Source: an uncultured Eubacteriales bacterium (GTDB taxonomy: Bacteria > Bacillota > Clostridia > Oscillospirales > CAG-272). From it: a stretch of 64,000 nt of DNA. Below are positions 1-8,987 of this stretch, one piece after another. Both the position numbers and the translations under genes were made by a program. How positions within the stretch are numbered: the stretch's first letter is position 1; the number at the start of each line of letters is the position of its first letter. The stretch lies in NCBI GenBank assembly GCA_934432725.1, contig CAKRZE010000007.1, positions 47,354 through 111,353 on the forward strand. The letters are read 5' to 3'. Under the pieces are notes generated by a model. It saw nothing but the letters and a program-made list of their open reading frames with translations, did not search any database and was not told the origin of the DNA.

Positions 1-792
1 GATGCCGGTGCCAGCGTGGCTGCAATCAGCAGGGAGCTCGGCAAGCTCGGCACGGATTTCAATCATATCAGCGCCGTTTTTATTACGCATGAGCATACCG
101 ATCACATCAGGGGCATTTCCTCCATCGCCAAAAAATTCGGTATTCCGATCCATTTTACCGAGCCTTCCGCGCGGAAGCTTCATACGGTGGAGCCGCTGAC
201 CTCCTGCATCACGGTGCATCCTTTGCTGTATTCCGAAAATGTGCCGTATCTGACCGTGCGGTCGTTTGTTCTTCCGCATGACAGCGCAGCCTGCGTCGGC
301 TACCGCGTGACCGGCGCCGACGGGGATTCCTGTGCGGTGGCGACAGACCTGGGCACCGTGACAAAAAGGGTTCTGGAGGAGCTGGTGGGCTGCCGCAATG
401 TGATTCTGGAATGCAATCATGACACGGAAATGCTGGCGAACAACCAGACCTATCCCCGCCCGCTCAAGAAGCGTATCCAGTCCGTGCACGGGCATCTGTC
501 CAACGATGAATGCGCCGCCTGTGTGGCATATCTTGCCGAGAACGGCACAGAGAATGTCATGCTTGCGCACATCAGTGCGGAGAACAATACGCCGCAGATG
601 GCGCTGGACGCCGTGACCGGAAGGCTGACTGCTCCGATCCGGGTTGTGGCTGCAAAGCCGGACGGCTATGTGATGCTGACCGGCGAGGAGAGTGCGGATC
701 CGGATGAGGTGCGGCAGACATCGGGCGCAGCGTCCGAGGGCTCGGAGCCCGGGGAGCCGGCTGCGGAGGAGGATTGCCTTGCTGTCCGTTGA
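1..792 (+). CDS. walJ: MBL-fold hydrolase, YycJ/WalJ type (5' truncated by window)
   Basis: Metallo-beta-lactamase-fold hydrolase. The reading frame is open from base 1, so the N-terminus lies outside the window; 263 residues are visible. The metal-binding motif THEHTDH is intact. Further conserved positions follow: ATDLG, ECNHD, HGHLSND and the C-terminal LAHIS..NNTP, the signature order of the WalJ/YycJ family. That family is a putative exonuclease linked to cell-wall and DNA-damage phenotypes in Gram-positives. The last 35 or so residues are a low-complexity acidic tail beyond the usual family end. The stop overlaps the proposed TTG start of rlmH by 14 bases. The two genes are commonly neighbours in Firmicutes, which supports both calls. 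Confidence 0.85.
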   Translation, partial: DAGASVAAISRELGKLGTDFNHISAVFITHEHTDHIRGISSIAKKFGIPIHFTEPSARKLHTVEPLTSCITVHPLLYSENVPYLTVRSFVLPHDSAACVGYRVTGADGDSCAVATDLGTVTKRVLEELVGCRNVILECNHDTEMLANNQTYPRPLKKRIQSVHGHLSNDECAACVAYLAENGTENVMLAHISAENNTPQMALDAVTGRLTAPIRVVAAKPDGYVMLTGEESADPDEVRQTSGAASEGSEPGEPAAEEDCLAVR

Positions 793-1201
793 AATTTACT
801 GTGTCGGTACGCTGAATGAGCAGTATCTCCGGGACGCCATGGCGGAATACGCCAAGAGGCTCTCCGCGTTCTGCCGGTTCGGCGTCCGCGAGGTGAGGGA
901 GGAGCAGCTTCTTTCCTCTCTTCCGCCAAAGGCATATAAGATCGCACTCTGCATTGAGGGGACCCAGCGCTCCTCCGAGGAGCTGGCAGAGCTTATGGAT
1001 GCACTGCCCTCCCGGGGTATTTCCTCGGTAATCTTTATCATCGGAGGCTCTGACGGGCTTGCCGCAGAGGTCAAGAGCGCCTGCGACCTGCGCCTGTCCT
1101 TTTCCCGGATGACATTTCCGCATCAGCTGATGCGCGTGATCCTCGCAGAGCAGATCTACCGGGCATTTACGATCATCAACCACGGGAAATACCATAAGTA
1201 A
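779..1201 (+). CDS. rlmH: 23S rRNA pseudouridine-1915 N3-methyltransferase RlmH
   Basis: SPOUT-class methyltransferase that methylates pseudouridine 1915 in helix 69 of 23S rRNA using SAM. Family hallmarks are present in order: the N-terminal strand EIYCVGTLNEQYL, the central ALCIEGTQRSSEELAEL, the SAM-knot FIIGGSDGL and the C-terminal FSRMTFPHQLMR..LAEQIYRAF ending in YHK, the family's usual last residues. An ATG-like start further upstream would give a non-homologous N-terminus, so I place the start at TTG 779, giving 140 aa. This is slightly shorter than the usual 155-159 because a loop after strand 2 is reduced. It is probably translated by coupling to the upstream hydrolase. Confidence 0.9.
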   Translation: MLSVEIYCVGTLNEQYLRDAMAEYAKRLSAFCRFGVREVREEQLLSSLPPKAYKIALCIEGTQRSSEELAELMDALPSRGISSVIFIIGGSDGLAAEVKSACDLRLSFSRMTFPHQLMRVILAEQIYRAFTIINHGKYHK

Positions 1202-1454
1202 GCGCGAAAGGCGCTGCCGGGAGCACCGCCTGCGCAGCACATGGTCCGGCGCACAGCCCAAAACCGTGCTGCGGACGTGGAAAGCCTTCCTGCCTGCCTG
1301 TCCGGAGCCTGCCCGGACGGTTTCCGCCTCTGCCTTCCGCAATTGTCTGCCGCGCTTCCGCTGCGGCGCATCGGACGCTTTCGGAAACCGGGATGCCGGC
1401 GGACTCTTTGAGGCACATGTTACCCGTTTGAATCCAAGAGAAAGGAACCTTGTC

Positions 1455-3581
1455 ATGCTTCACCTTCGAACTGTATTGCAGCGCTGTGCCGCTCTGCTTC
1501 TGACGCTGTCCGCGGTATGCGGCGTTGTTTTGTGGGATAAGGGCTATTATGATATTGCCTTCATTCCGCGCGGAACACAGCAGCCTGACCAGACAGGAGA
1601 AGAAACCCGCCGTCCCAATCAGAACGGGGCGGACAGCTCCGGCGCGGGAGAAACCGGCGGAACACACCCGGTCAAGCCGGATGATTTCAGCTTTGCGGAT
1701 GCCGGAGAGCTTCTGAACCGGGGAAGCACGCTGTATCAGGGAAAATACGATGCGGGAATCTGCACGGCGGCACAGGTGCGGCTTTCGGGAAACCTGACCG
1801 GCATCGGAGTCTTCTCTGCGGAAACACTGACGGTCAGCCATACGGTCCGGGTGCAGACTGCCGGTCAGGGCGTTCAGCTTGAAACGCAGAATGCGCCGTG
1901 GAGCCGTCCGGCGATATTCCCGTACATGGGGTATCTGTTCACCTTTGACGGAAACCGCCGCGGACTTTACCGCGCGGACGGCACGCTTCTTCGGGAGGAT
2001 ATGCCCAAGGTCGGCTTCCCCTACTGCCGGGACGGCGAGGACAGACCGGTCGTGGAGGTCGAGGGGGCGTATTATGCCGTCGGGGAGGACGGGACACTGA
2101 CCCCTGTTTCCCTTGAAAAGGACGGCACCGGGCTGTATTTTGACTATCCGGCATACTACGGCGCGGAGCTGGATGCTTCCCTGGTGCTGTATTCGGAGAC
2201 GAAGCGTGTCTTTTACCGTTTGCCGGACGGTGCCGTGACGGACCGGCAGAAGTTTACGGAGAAGCAGAAGCAGCTGATCGAGGGGGGAATGACGCCGGAG
2301 GAGGCTTTGGCGTGGAGGGAGCCGGAGCAGCCTGAAACCGACGCGGAGGTCCCTGTGACAGAACCCGACCCGGAGCCGGTGACGGAACCGGATACCCAGC
2401 CGCCCGAACCGACCCCGGAGCCTTCTCCCGGGACCGGTACGGATGCTGTGCCCGAACCGGGCAGCGAGGAGAGTGCCGATACGGCTGCCGCGTATGCCGC
2501 CTCCGGCGCTGTGACGCCCGCGTTTTTGCCGGCGGGGGATGAGCCGGGCGAAGGGGACGGGGCGTCCGAAACGCCCGGAACCGATCCGGTTGAGACCGAT
2601 CCCCCGGAAATCCCGGGAACCGACCCGGTCGAGACCGATCCTCCGGAAATTCCGGGAACCGATCCGGTTGAGACCGATCCTCCGGAAATCCCGGGAACCG
2701 ATCCGGTTGAGACCGATCCTCCGGAAATTCCGGGAACCGACCCGACAGAGACCGATCCTCCGGAAATTCCGGAAACCGAGCCCGCAGGCACCGATGAACC
2801 GCAGCCCCCGGCTCCCCCCGCAAAGGAGCAGTACTATACCACCTCCGTGGAGACGCTGTGGGGATACCGGGATGCCGAGGGGAATGTCGTTCTGGAGGCG
2901 CAGTATTTCTTCGCTCATCCCTTCAACCGGAACGGGCTGGCTGCGGTCGGCATCTACAGTGAACAGCTGGAGACCGTTGTGCTGGTGTTCATCAACCGGC
3001 AGGGGACGGTGAAGATCAATGTTGCCGGACAGCAGATTTATCGCTCCGACCGGGATTACCGGCTGATGTACAACGGGTATTATCCGTCCGCGTCAAACGA
3101 TTCGGATTCAATCGGGAGCTATTATTTTGACGACGGCTATGTCCGCGTCAGACGTGTGATGGTGGACTGCCGGAAAATATGGAATGCTTCCTATACCAAA
3201 ACGGTGTACAGTGCTTCCTATGACGAGGATATCCTGCTTGATTCTGCCGGGAAGGAGTTTCCCATTCCGGACGGCTATACGCTCCGCGCGTATTCGGACG
3301 GGATCCTTCTGCTGGAGAAGGACGGGTACTTCGGCTATATGAGCAACACGGGCAAATGGATTGCACAGCCGGTTTATACCTATGCGGAGCCGTATCGGCA
3401 GGGCTTGGGCGTGATCGGCTATGCGGACGGGGTCCGTGGAATGCTGGATACCGCCGGCGGACTGGTGATCCCCTTTGAATATACGTACGTTTCCTCCTGC
3501 TCGCGCGGTGTGATCACGGCGTACAGTGCCGAGGAGGGCTGGTCGCTGTTCAATCTGATGACGCTTCCGTCAGAAGGCTGA
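1455..3581 (+). CDS. Secreted/anchored WG-repeat protein with 13-residue PET repeats
   Basis: Predicted exported protein of 708 aa. The start is ATG 1455, 6-7 bases after GAAAGGAA; the frame is open further upstream but lacks an SD. Residues 1-30 form a signal or anchor segment (RTVLQRCAALLLTLSAVCGVVLW). The N-terminal third contains beta-rich YLFTFDGNRRGLYRADG-type units. A Pro/Glu/Thr linker follows, and from residue 375 five near-identical 13-residue units (GTDPVETDPPEIP) are encoded by 39-bp DNA repeats at 2577-2771. The C-terminal third has WG/KWG-type repeats, such as LWGYRDAEGNVVLEAQY and GYFGYMSNTGKW. Such repeats usually form beta-propeller-like binding surfaces. Ligand unknown; likely displayed on the cell surface. 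Confidence 0.7.
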   Translation: MLHLRTVLQRCAALLLTLSAVCGVVLWDKGYYDIAFIPRGTQQPDQTGEETRRPNQNGADSSGAGETGGTHPVKPDDFSFADAGELLNRGSTLYQGKYDAGICTAAQVRLSGNLTGIGVFSAETLTVSHTVRVQTAGQGVQLETQNAPWSRPAIFPYMGYLFTFDGNRRGLYRADGTLLREDMPKVGFPYCRDGEDRPVVEVEGAYYAVGEDGTLTPVSLEKDGTGLYFDYPAYYGAELDASLVLYSETKRVFYRLPDGAVTDRQKFTEKQKQLIEGGMTPEEALAWREPEQPETDAEVPVTEPDPEPVTEPDTQPPEPTPEPSPGTGTDAVPEPGSEESADTAAAYAASGAVTPAFLPAGDEPGEGDGASETPGTDPVETDPPEIPGTDPVETDPPEIPGTDPVETDPPEIPGTDPVETDPPEIPGTDPTETDPPEIPETEPAGTDEPQPPAPPAKEQYYTTSVETLWGYRDAEGNVVLEAQYFFAHPFNRNGLAAVGIYSEQLETVVLVFINRQGTVKINVAGQQIYRSDRDYRLMYNGYYPSASNDSDSIGSYYFDDGYVRVRRVMVDCRKIWNASYTKTVYSASYDEDILLDSAGKEFPIPDGYTLRAYSDGILLLEKDGYFGYMSNTGKWIAQPVYTYAEPYRQGLGVIGYADGVRGMLDTAGGLVIPFEYTYVSSCSRGVITAYSAEEGWSLFNLMTLPSEG
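2577..2771 (+). repeat. Five in-frame 39-bp tandem repeats in the WG-protein linker
   Basis: Five consecutive 39-bp units start at 2577, 2616, 2655, 2694 and 2733. Each encodes GTDPVETDPPEIP; the fifth has T for V. Copies differ only at synonymous or near-synonymous positions, so copy number may vary between strains. A sixth degenerate unit follows at 2772. Confidence 0.95.
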
Positions 3582-3652
3582 GGCGTCAGCCGGAATTTCC
3601 GCTTTCCCGCAGACGATTCCGATTTTCATGCTTTTCGGAAGGAGCTTTCTTC

Positions 3653-4324
3653 ATGAATACCTGTTTTTCCGGGGCTTGCTTTATTTTCGGGGCAGGCGAA
3701 TATGCCGCGGGAGAGGACGGGCTGCCGCGCCTTCCCGTGCTTCCCGCTGCTGCGGATACTGTAATTGCGGCAGATGCCGGACTGACGGCGGTGCGCAGGC
3801 TCGGCATAAAGCCGGGGCTGATCATCGGGGACTTTGATTCTCTCGGTACGGTTCCCGCCGCCTGCGGGGACGAGGAGCTTTTGAGGCTGCCCGTCAAAAA
3901 GGACGATACCGATATGCTGGCTGCTCTGAAGGAGGGCATGAAGCGCGGCTGCACGACCTTCTTTCTGTACGGAGGAACGGGCGGCAGGCTTGACCATACG
4001 CTTGCCAACATCCAGTGCCTTTCATGGCTTGCCGCAAACGGGTGCAGAGGATATCTGTATGACGGGGCATATATGCTGACAGCCATACGGAACGGCTCCC
4101 TGCGTCTTCCGGAGGATCTTCCGTTTTCGCTCCGGCAGGGGACGCTGTCTCTTTTTGCGCAGGGAGGCGATGCGCACGGCGTGACGATTGCCGGGCTGAC
4201 CTATACCCTGCGGGACGGCGCTCTGCTCCGGGACGTTCCGACCGGCGTCAGCAATGAGTATCGGGGCGGGGACGCCGTGATTTCGGTGCGGGACGGGACG
4301 CTTGTCGCCGTGCTTCCGGTCTGA
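3653..4324 (+). CDS. thiN: Thiamine pyrophosphokinase
   Basis: Transfers pyrophosphate from ATP to thiamine to make thiamine diphosphate, the cofactor used by the E1 subunits encoded at 49676-51627. The protein is 223 aa, the family norm. Motifs in order: AADAGLTAVRRLGIKPGLIIGD, then DFDSLG, KKDDTDMLAAL and GGTGGRLDHTLAN. These are the catalytic aspartates and thiamine-binding residues of the TPK fold. The start is ATG 3653, 8 bases after GGAAGGAG. The gene normally follows rpe/rsgA in Firmicutes; here it follows a surface protein, so operon membership is unclear. Confidence 0.93.
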   Translation: MNTCFSGACFIFGAGEYAAGEDGLPRLPVLPAAADTVIAADAGLTAVRRLGIKPGLIIGDFDSLGTVPAACGDEELLRLPVKKDDTDMLAALKEGMKRGCTTFFLYGGTGGRLDHTLANIQCLSWLAANGCRGYLYDGAYMLTAIRNGSLRLPEDLPFSLRQGTLSLFAQGGDAHGVTIAGLTYTLRDGALLRDVPTGVSNEYRGGDAVISVRDGTLVAVLPV

Positions 4325-4619
4325 GCATCGGCACAGAGGAAGAAATATCCATAGCGGCGGAGGATTTTTCCGCAATGCCCGAGGCTTGCCGGGGGAGAGA
4401 CGCCTTCACAGAGCGATTTTCGCGGACACCTGCGGAGGACGGAGCTGCCGCGATGCCTTCCGGTCGGATTGCCGGAAGCGCGGATGCGGGAAGCCTGTCC
4501 GGTCGGCGGGATTGAAGCGGCGGGCTTGGCTTCCGCATGAGGAAATCATCCTTTTGGCGCTTTGATTCATATGTGCGGAGTGCCGGGGATGCGGCGGATG
4601 CCGCGCCGTACAAGGGTGC

Positions 4620-5073
4620 GGTCTGCCCGGCCCGGGATGCGGCGGATAACCGTTCTGCGGCGCTGTGCAGGGAGCAAACGCGACCGGCATCGGGTGCTCT
4701 CTGAGGCATGCGCAAGGCGGCAGGCTCCGGAAGACGAGGCAGAGTCCGGACGCGCCGAAGAAAAGCGAAGCGGATGCGCGGACGGCATGCGGTCTGCCCG
4801 GCCCGGGATGCGGCGGATAACCGTTCCGCGGCGCTGCACAGGGGGGCAAACGCGACCGGCATCGGATGCTCTCTGAGGCATGCGCAAAGCGGGCAGGCTC
4901 CGGAAGACGAGGCAGAGTCCGGACGCGCCGAAGAAAAGCGAAGCGAATGCGCGGACGGCATGCGGTCTGCCCGGCCCGGGATGCGGCGGATAACCGTTCT
5001 GCGGCGCTGTGCAGGGGGCAAACGCGACCGGCATCGGGTGCTCTCCGAGGCATGCGCAAAGCGGGCAGGCTCC
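4620..5073. repeat. Tandem repeat, about 172-bp unit, two full copies and one partial
   Basis: Units begin with GGTCTGCCCGGCCCGGGATG at 4620, 4791 and 4964, giving periods of 171 and 173 bp. The third copy stops at about 5073. Copies are nearly identical; differences are single bases and one- or two-base indels. Open frames exist on both strands, but their translations are arginine- or proline-rich and match nothing recognisable. I treat the block as non-coding. It fills most of the 863-bp gap (4325-5187) between thiN and the glycosyltransferase terminator. Confidence 0.9.
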
Positions 5074-5130
5074 GGGGGACGGAAATGCCGGTACGTCAAT
5101 AACGTAAAAAGCAGCCTCGGACGGTTTACA

Positions 5131-5170
5131 AAAAGACAGTCTCACAAGCGGTGAGACTGCCTTTTATTTT
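5131..5170. terminator. Bidirectional intrinsic terminator
   Basis: The stem is CAGTCTCAC / GTGAGACTG (5137-5145 with 5151-5159) around loop AAGCG. It is flanked by AAAA on the left and CTTTTATTTT on the right, so it can terminate both strands. It lies 18 bp past the glycosyltransferase stop on the minus strand and closes the repeat region on the plus strand. Confidence 0.85.
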
Positions 5171-5187
5171 ATGCGTCGGACTCCCCT

Positions 5188-6456
5188 TTACTCCTGCGTT
5201 TCGGAGGAGGTGAGCTGGGAAACGGGGATCGCGACCGAATGGCGGATCGGCTTCCACTGCGGCTTCCGGAAGATCGCCGTGACGGAAATCGGAATAAAGG
5301 TGAACATGAAGAACGGGAACGTAAACAGATACCCGATTTTCTGCGCGCTTGTGCCCGCGATCTTGTTCCATTCGGTCAGGACGACAAGCAGACCGCAGAA
5401 GAACATTGAGACATAGATGCCGGCGAGCGAGGAAAGAATCGCAAGCAGGATGCCGATCCATCCCTTGGAAAGGAAGGTCGTGACCATGCTCAGGATCATG
5501 ACGGCGGCGGAAAACGCAAATGCCCAGAACGACATGGTTGCCGTTTCAAAGCAGGCATAGCGGTTCTTTCCGCACGGACGGAGAATGCTGCGGAACAGGC
5601 TGCCTCCGTACTTGAAGGCAATCTGCACGCCGCCCTGCGTCCATCGGGTCCTTTGCCGCCAGGACTGCCGGAAGGAGGAGGGCTGCTCGTCATAGAGCAT
5701 GGCGTCCGGATTGTATCCGATTTTAATGTCGTGGACGGCACACCATGTGTCGAATTCAATGTCCTCGGTCAGGGTGAAGAAATTCCACCCGCCGCACAGC
5801 TCCAGCACCCGGCGGCTCAGACCGAAGCCGGTTCCGGATACGGCGCAGCTTGTGCCCAAAAGCATGCGGGACTGATTCAGATGCGCGGAATCGTGCATGT
5901 ACCAGATCGCATAGCCGGAGGAAACCCAGTTGTCCGCAAAATTTTTGGAATTGCGGTATCCGCAGAACACCTCATAGCCGTCGGAGTATGTCCGGTTGAT
6001 GGCGGTGATATAGTTCGGGCGGAGCAGATTGTCCGCATCGAAGATCAGAAACGCGTCATAGCTTTCATAGCTTCCCTCCTCCTCAATTTTCTTGAGGAGG
6101 TAATTCAGCGCATATCCTTTGCCGACCTCTTTTTTGTTGAAGCGTTCAAATACGGTTGCTCCGTGCGCGCGCGCGGCTTCCGCAGTTTTGTCGGTGCAGT
6201 TGTCCGCGACCACATAGGTGCGGTACAGCTCGGAGGGATAGTCCTGCATGGCGATGCTGTCCAGAAGGAAGGGCAGAACCTCCTCTTCGTTCCGCGCGGC
6301 AATCAGGATTGCATATTTGTGCCGCACGGCTTTTTTATGCGGCTTTTTCCGGATCAGAAACGGAATGAACAAATAGGCGACCTGATACATGTAGCATACG
6401 CCGAGGACGGTGGCGAGAATGAAGCTGATATCCATCAGGATGGTTACGGCGTTCAT
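5188..6456 (-). CDS. Membrane glycosyltransferase, family 2
   Basis: Processive-type GT2 of 422 aa. Residues 5-35 form an N-terminal membrane segment. The GT-A fold follows with ILIAARNEEEVL, VVADNCTD, the metal-binding FDADN, GTSCAVSGTG, the TEDIEFD acceptor motif and QRTRWTQGG, a Q..RW-type motif as in poly-GlcNAc or cellulose-type synthases. Three or four hydrophobic segments occupy the C-terminal 130 residues. It probably makes or exports a surface polysaccharide or lipid-linked glycan; the substrate cannot be read from sequence. It is monocistronic, with its own sigma-A promoter at 6601-6629 and terminator at 5131-5170. Its start is preceded by an SD-hairpin element. Confidence 0.85.
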   Translation of the reverse strand: MNAVTILMDISFILATVLGVCYMYQVAYLFIPFLIRKKPHKKAVRHKYAILIAARNEEEVLPFLLDSIAMQDYPSELYRTYVVADNCTDKTAEAARAHGATVFERFNKKEVGKGYALNYLLKKIEEEGSYESYDAFLIFDADNLLRPNYITAINRTYSDGYEVFCGYRNSKNFADNWVSSGYAIWYMHDSAHLNQSRMLLGTSCAVSGTGFGLSRRVLELCGGWNFFTLTEDIEFDTWCAVHDIKIGYNPDAMLYDEQPSSFRQSWRQRTRWTQGGVQIAFKYGGSLFRSILRPCGKNRYACFETATMSFWAFAFSAAVMILSMVTTFLSKGWIGILLAILSSLAGIYVSMFFCGLLVVLTEWNKIAGTSAQKIGYLFTFPFFMFTFIPISVTAIFRKPQWKPIRHSVAIPVSQLTSSETQE

Positions 6457-6496
6457 ATGTATACCTTCTGCTTTTAACGGGCAAAAGCATCCTTTC
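6454..6496 (-). promoter_or_regulatory. SD-hairpin-start element of the glycosyltransferase
   Basis: On the minus strand GAAAGGA (6496-6490) is followed by a 7-bp stem TGCTTTT/AAAAGCA (6489-6483 with 6475-6469) around loop GCCCGTT. Twelve bases then lead to ATG 6456. A second weaker SD, GAAGG, lies in those 12 bases. The loop is almost identical to the one before the DnaD-domain gene (28083-28101). Confidence 0.6.
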
Positions 6497-6600
6497 TTGG
6501 TTGGATCGCGGACCGGTTGACGGAGCGGACATGCCGGCTCTGCAGGGTGTTTTCCGGTTCGGGATTGGTTTTGCTTGCTGTACTATGCGTTGTAACACAC

Positions 6601-6629
6601 ATGATAACACAAAACCCGATGCTTGTCAA
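6601..6629 (-). promoter_or_regulatory. Sigma-A promoter of the glycosyltransferase
   Basis: TTGACA (6629-6624), 17-bp spacer, TATCAT (6606-6601), reading on the minus strand. The predicted leader is about 138 nt. Confidence 0.75.
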
Positions 6630-7156
6630 GAGGAATTTGACAGGTGTTTCTTTCCGGCGGGGGCAGCGGTGCGAGCTTCCCCTCCGCAATGCGCTGCACG
6701 GTACGGAAGGCGCGATGTGACCGGAATGGGGGCAGCCGCAGTACGCTTTCCGCAGACGCGCTGTGCGGCGAGGGGACAGGCGGCGTCCGGCGCTCGCTGT
6801 TTTCAGTATTCTTTATGGGGGTAAGGGGAAAATCGTCTGTTCTGTGAGGGCGGAAGCGGAGCAGCCGCGGCATTCTTTCATACGGCGGGATAGGAAGGGG
6901 ACATCGCGGCGCCGTTTACCGGCATGTGCGGACCGGACGGACAAAGGGAAGGGGGTACGTTGTGTGTATCTGCGGAGATGGAACGGGGGTACAGGCTCCG
7001 GGGCGCTCCCGCAAAAATCACGGGGATGCGAAAGGCACAAACCGGGAGCTTTTTGCAGGGAAGACGACGGGAAGACGGAAAAGGGGAAATTCAGGACGTG
7101 CAACAAGTCTGCCGCAAGACGAAAGCTCCGTTTTACGGCAGACCCGAGGTTTATTT
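6630..7156. other. Gene-free GC-rich interval
   Basis: Between the glycosyltransferase promoter and the small membrane protein gene. Short open frames exist in several phases, but none has a good SD, a recognisable protein or a consistent strand. An 11-bp direct repeat (TTTACGGCAGA at 7134 and 7164) borders the small gene's 3' end. Nothing else is supported. Confidence 0.6.
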
Positions 7157-7417
7157 TCAAAATTTACGGCAGATGCATAAGATTCCGCGCAGCAGGCATC
7201 CCACAAGCATCAGTCCGCTCATGACCAGCAGCGCGTCAATCAGGGCGACAGAGCCGGAGCCGTCGGCGGTCATGTTGACGCCGCCGTCCGGAGCGCTCTT
7301 TTTGTGAAGCCGCATGGAAATGTTGAAATTTCCGGTAATCTGGCGGCAATCTCCGTTTTTATGGTTCCGGTAGGCAGTCATGATGCTGCTGCCGAAATTT
7401 TTCAGCTGTTGAAGCAT
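7157..7417 (-). CDS. Small single-pass membrane protein of unknown function
   Basis: 86 aa. I chose ATG 7417 rather than ATG 7423 because GGGGAAAGGAAC sits about 8-9 bases upstream of the former and only 2 from the latter. Residues 1-50 are polar and basic, with asparagine and lysine. Residues 54-82 form one hydrophobic segment (VALIDALLVMSGLMLVGCLL), and the tail is CICRKF. A consensus sigma-A promoter lies 84 nt upstream, which argues for a real gene. I do not recognise the family. The downstream position from sigE may be coincidental, since the promoter is separate. Confidence 0.6.
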   Translation of the reverse strand: MLQQLKNFGSSIMTAYRNHKNGDCRQITGNFNISMRLHKKSAPDGGVNMTADGSGSVALIDALLVMSGLMLVGCLLRGILCICRKF

Positions 7418-7507
7418 ACGCATGTTCCTTTCCCCTGCCCGGACGCTTTTCGCGCCGAGCCGCGCATGAACCGGGCGGGATTGTTTCCGACACTTTTAGT
7501 ATCAATC

Positions 7508-7536
7508 ATTATACCAAACTTATGCGCCGTTTGCAA
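7508..7536 (-). promoter_or_regulatory. Sigma-A promoter of the small membrane protein
   Basis: TTGCAA (7536-7531), 17-bp spacer, TATAAT (7513-7508) on the minus strand; leader about 84 nt. The rest of the interval to 8028 holds no recognisable gene. Confidence 0.8.
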
Positions 7537-8028
7537 GAGGACAGGACAAGAAAATAGCGTATTTCCGGGAATTTTTTTCATTTTTGCGTCAAAAAACGGA
7601 CCTGCCGGGGAGGGGGCTGAGGCGCTTCGGCTGCGGCCCTGCCTGTGAGGGACTGCCGGGAACCGAAGGCTCGGGCGGTGCTTGCCGCCGGCTTCCGGGG
7701 CGCCCGTCCCGGCTTTCGGTATTCCGGGGCAAGCGCTTATCAAAGCGTGCCTCGCTTTGCGGCGCTTCGGCGGAGCGGGCGAAGCTTTCGGAAAAGCAAC
7801 AGGCGAGCCGGGGGCGGCTCCGGATTGCAGAAGACCTCCTTGCCGAGAGCCGTGGCGCGTGTGGAGCAATGTCTCCGCGCGGTTTTGTTTTTTGTAAACC
7901 GCGGGGCAAGCCGGCTTCGGCAGCGCTGCGAAGGCTGTCTGCGCAAGGCGGCGATGCGGGAGCACCGTCCGGTCGGAGCGGACAGCCTGCCCCGGTGCTT
8001 TCCGGCTGTGCGAAACGGATAAGTCCGG

Positions 8029-8730
8029 TCAGACCTTGGTTTCAATATCCTTCCGCAGCTGCGCGATGATCTTTTTCTCAAGGCGCGATATGTAGGACTG
8101 CGAGATGCCGAGAAGGTCCGCGACCTCCTTCTGTGTATGCTCCTCTCCGCCGTCCAGCCCGAACCGCAGGCGCACAATGAGGCGCTCCCGTCCGTTCAGC
8201 CTGGACAGTGCGGCAGAGATGGTTTTCCGGTCCTCGTCCGTTTCCAGATTCCGGTATACGCTCTCCTCGTCTGAGCCTATGATGTCGGACAGACGCAGTT
8301 CATTTCCGTCCCAATCGGTATTCAGCGGCTCGTCGATGGAGATTTCTCCGCGTTGATTTCCGGTTTTCCGGATGTACATCAGAATTTCGTTTTCGATGCA
8401 CCGGGAGGCATAGGTTGCCAGCTTGATATTCCGGTCGGGGCGGAACGTGTTGATCGCCTTGATCAGACCGATCGTTCCGATGGAGATCAGATCCTCTATG
8501 CCGATTCCGGTATTTTCGAATTTTTTGGCGATATACACGACCAGACGCAGATTGTGCTCTACAAGGATACCTCTTACCTCTTCGCCCGCCTCCAGCCGAC
8601 AGAGAAGCGCGTTTTCTTCCTCATGGCTGAGCGGGACCGGGAGCGTGTCCGGACCGTTGATATAGAATATGCCGTCAGAGCCGAGCGCGGCGGCAAAGCG
8701 TTTGAGTAAGCGGAGCAAAAAGCGTTTCAT
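8029..8730 (-). CDS. sigE: Sporulation sigma factor SigE (pro-sigma-E)
   Basis: Mother-cell sigma factor made as an inactive precursor and activated by SpoIIGA. 233 aa, full length. The N-terminal segment ([17 protein letters not shown]) matches the cleavable, membrane-associated pro-sequence. Region 2 is nearly invariant: [31 protein letters not shown] and [34 protein letters not shown] is typical of SigE. Region 4 carries [14 protein letters not shown]. The SD is GAAAGGA, 10 bases before ATG 8730. The gene lies 257 bp downstream of spoIIGA; in Bacillus the two are almost contiguous, so this gap is unusual. No internal promoter was seen in it. Confidence 0.97.
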   Translation of the reverse strand: MKRFLLRLLKRFAAALGSDGIFYINGPDTLPVPLSHEEENALLCRLEAGEEVRGILVEHNLRLVVYIAKKFENTGIGIEDLISIGTIGLIKAINTFRPDRNIKLATYASRCIENEILMYIRKTGNQRGEISIDEPLNTDWDGNELRLSDIIGSDEESVYRNLETDEDRKTISAALSRLNGRERLIVRLRFGLDGGEEHTQKEVADLLGISQSYISRLEKKIIAQLRKDIETKV

Positions 8731-8987
8731 TGCCGGTTTTTCCTTTCTGTGTATTCTGTGTGCCGCGGCGGGAGTCAGTTCAGACCCTCCCCGGCGGGGA
8801 AAATGACCGTTGGGATGCCCGATTATGCGGCTCCGTCCCGGTTTCCCGGGGCGCGGAAGCCGACTGCGTTCCGGCGCGGCGTCCGGATGGCTGACAGGGA
8901 CCGGCGTGTCCGGCAGGGGAGGAATGCGGGCGCCCGGAAGCTGCCGTCCTTATTCCGCAGTCCCGGTGAAGCGGCATTTCGGGTTTG

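Noticed and set aside
4567..5154. Overlapping long open frames on both strands in the 172-bp tandem array
   Set aside because: All are arginine-, alanine- or proline-rich by-products of GC-rich repeats; no SD, no homology, similar length in several frames.
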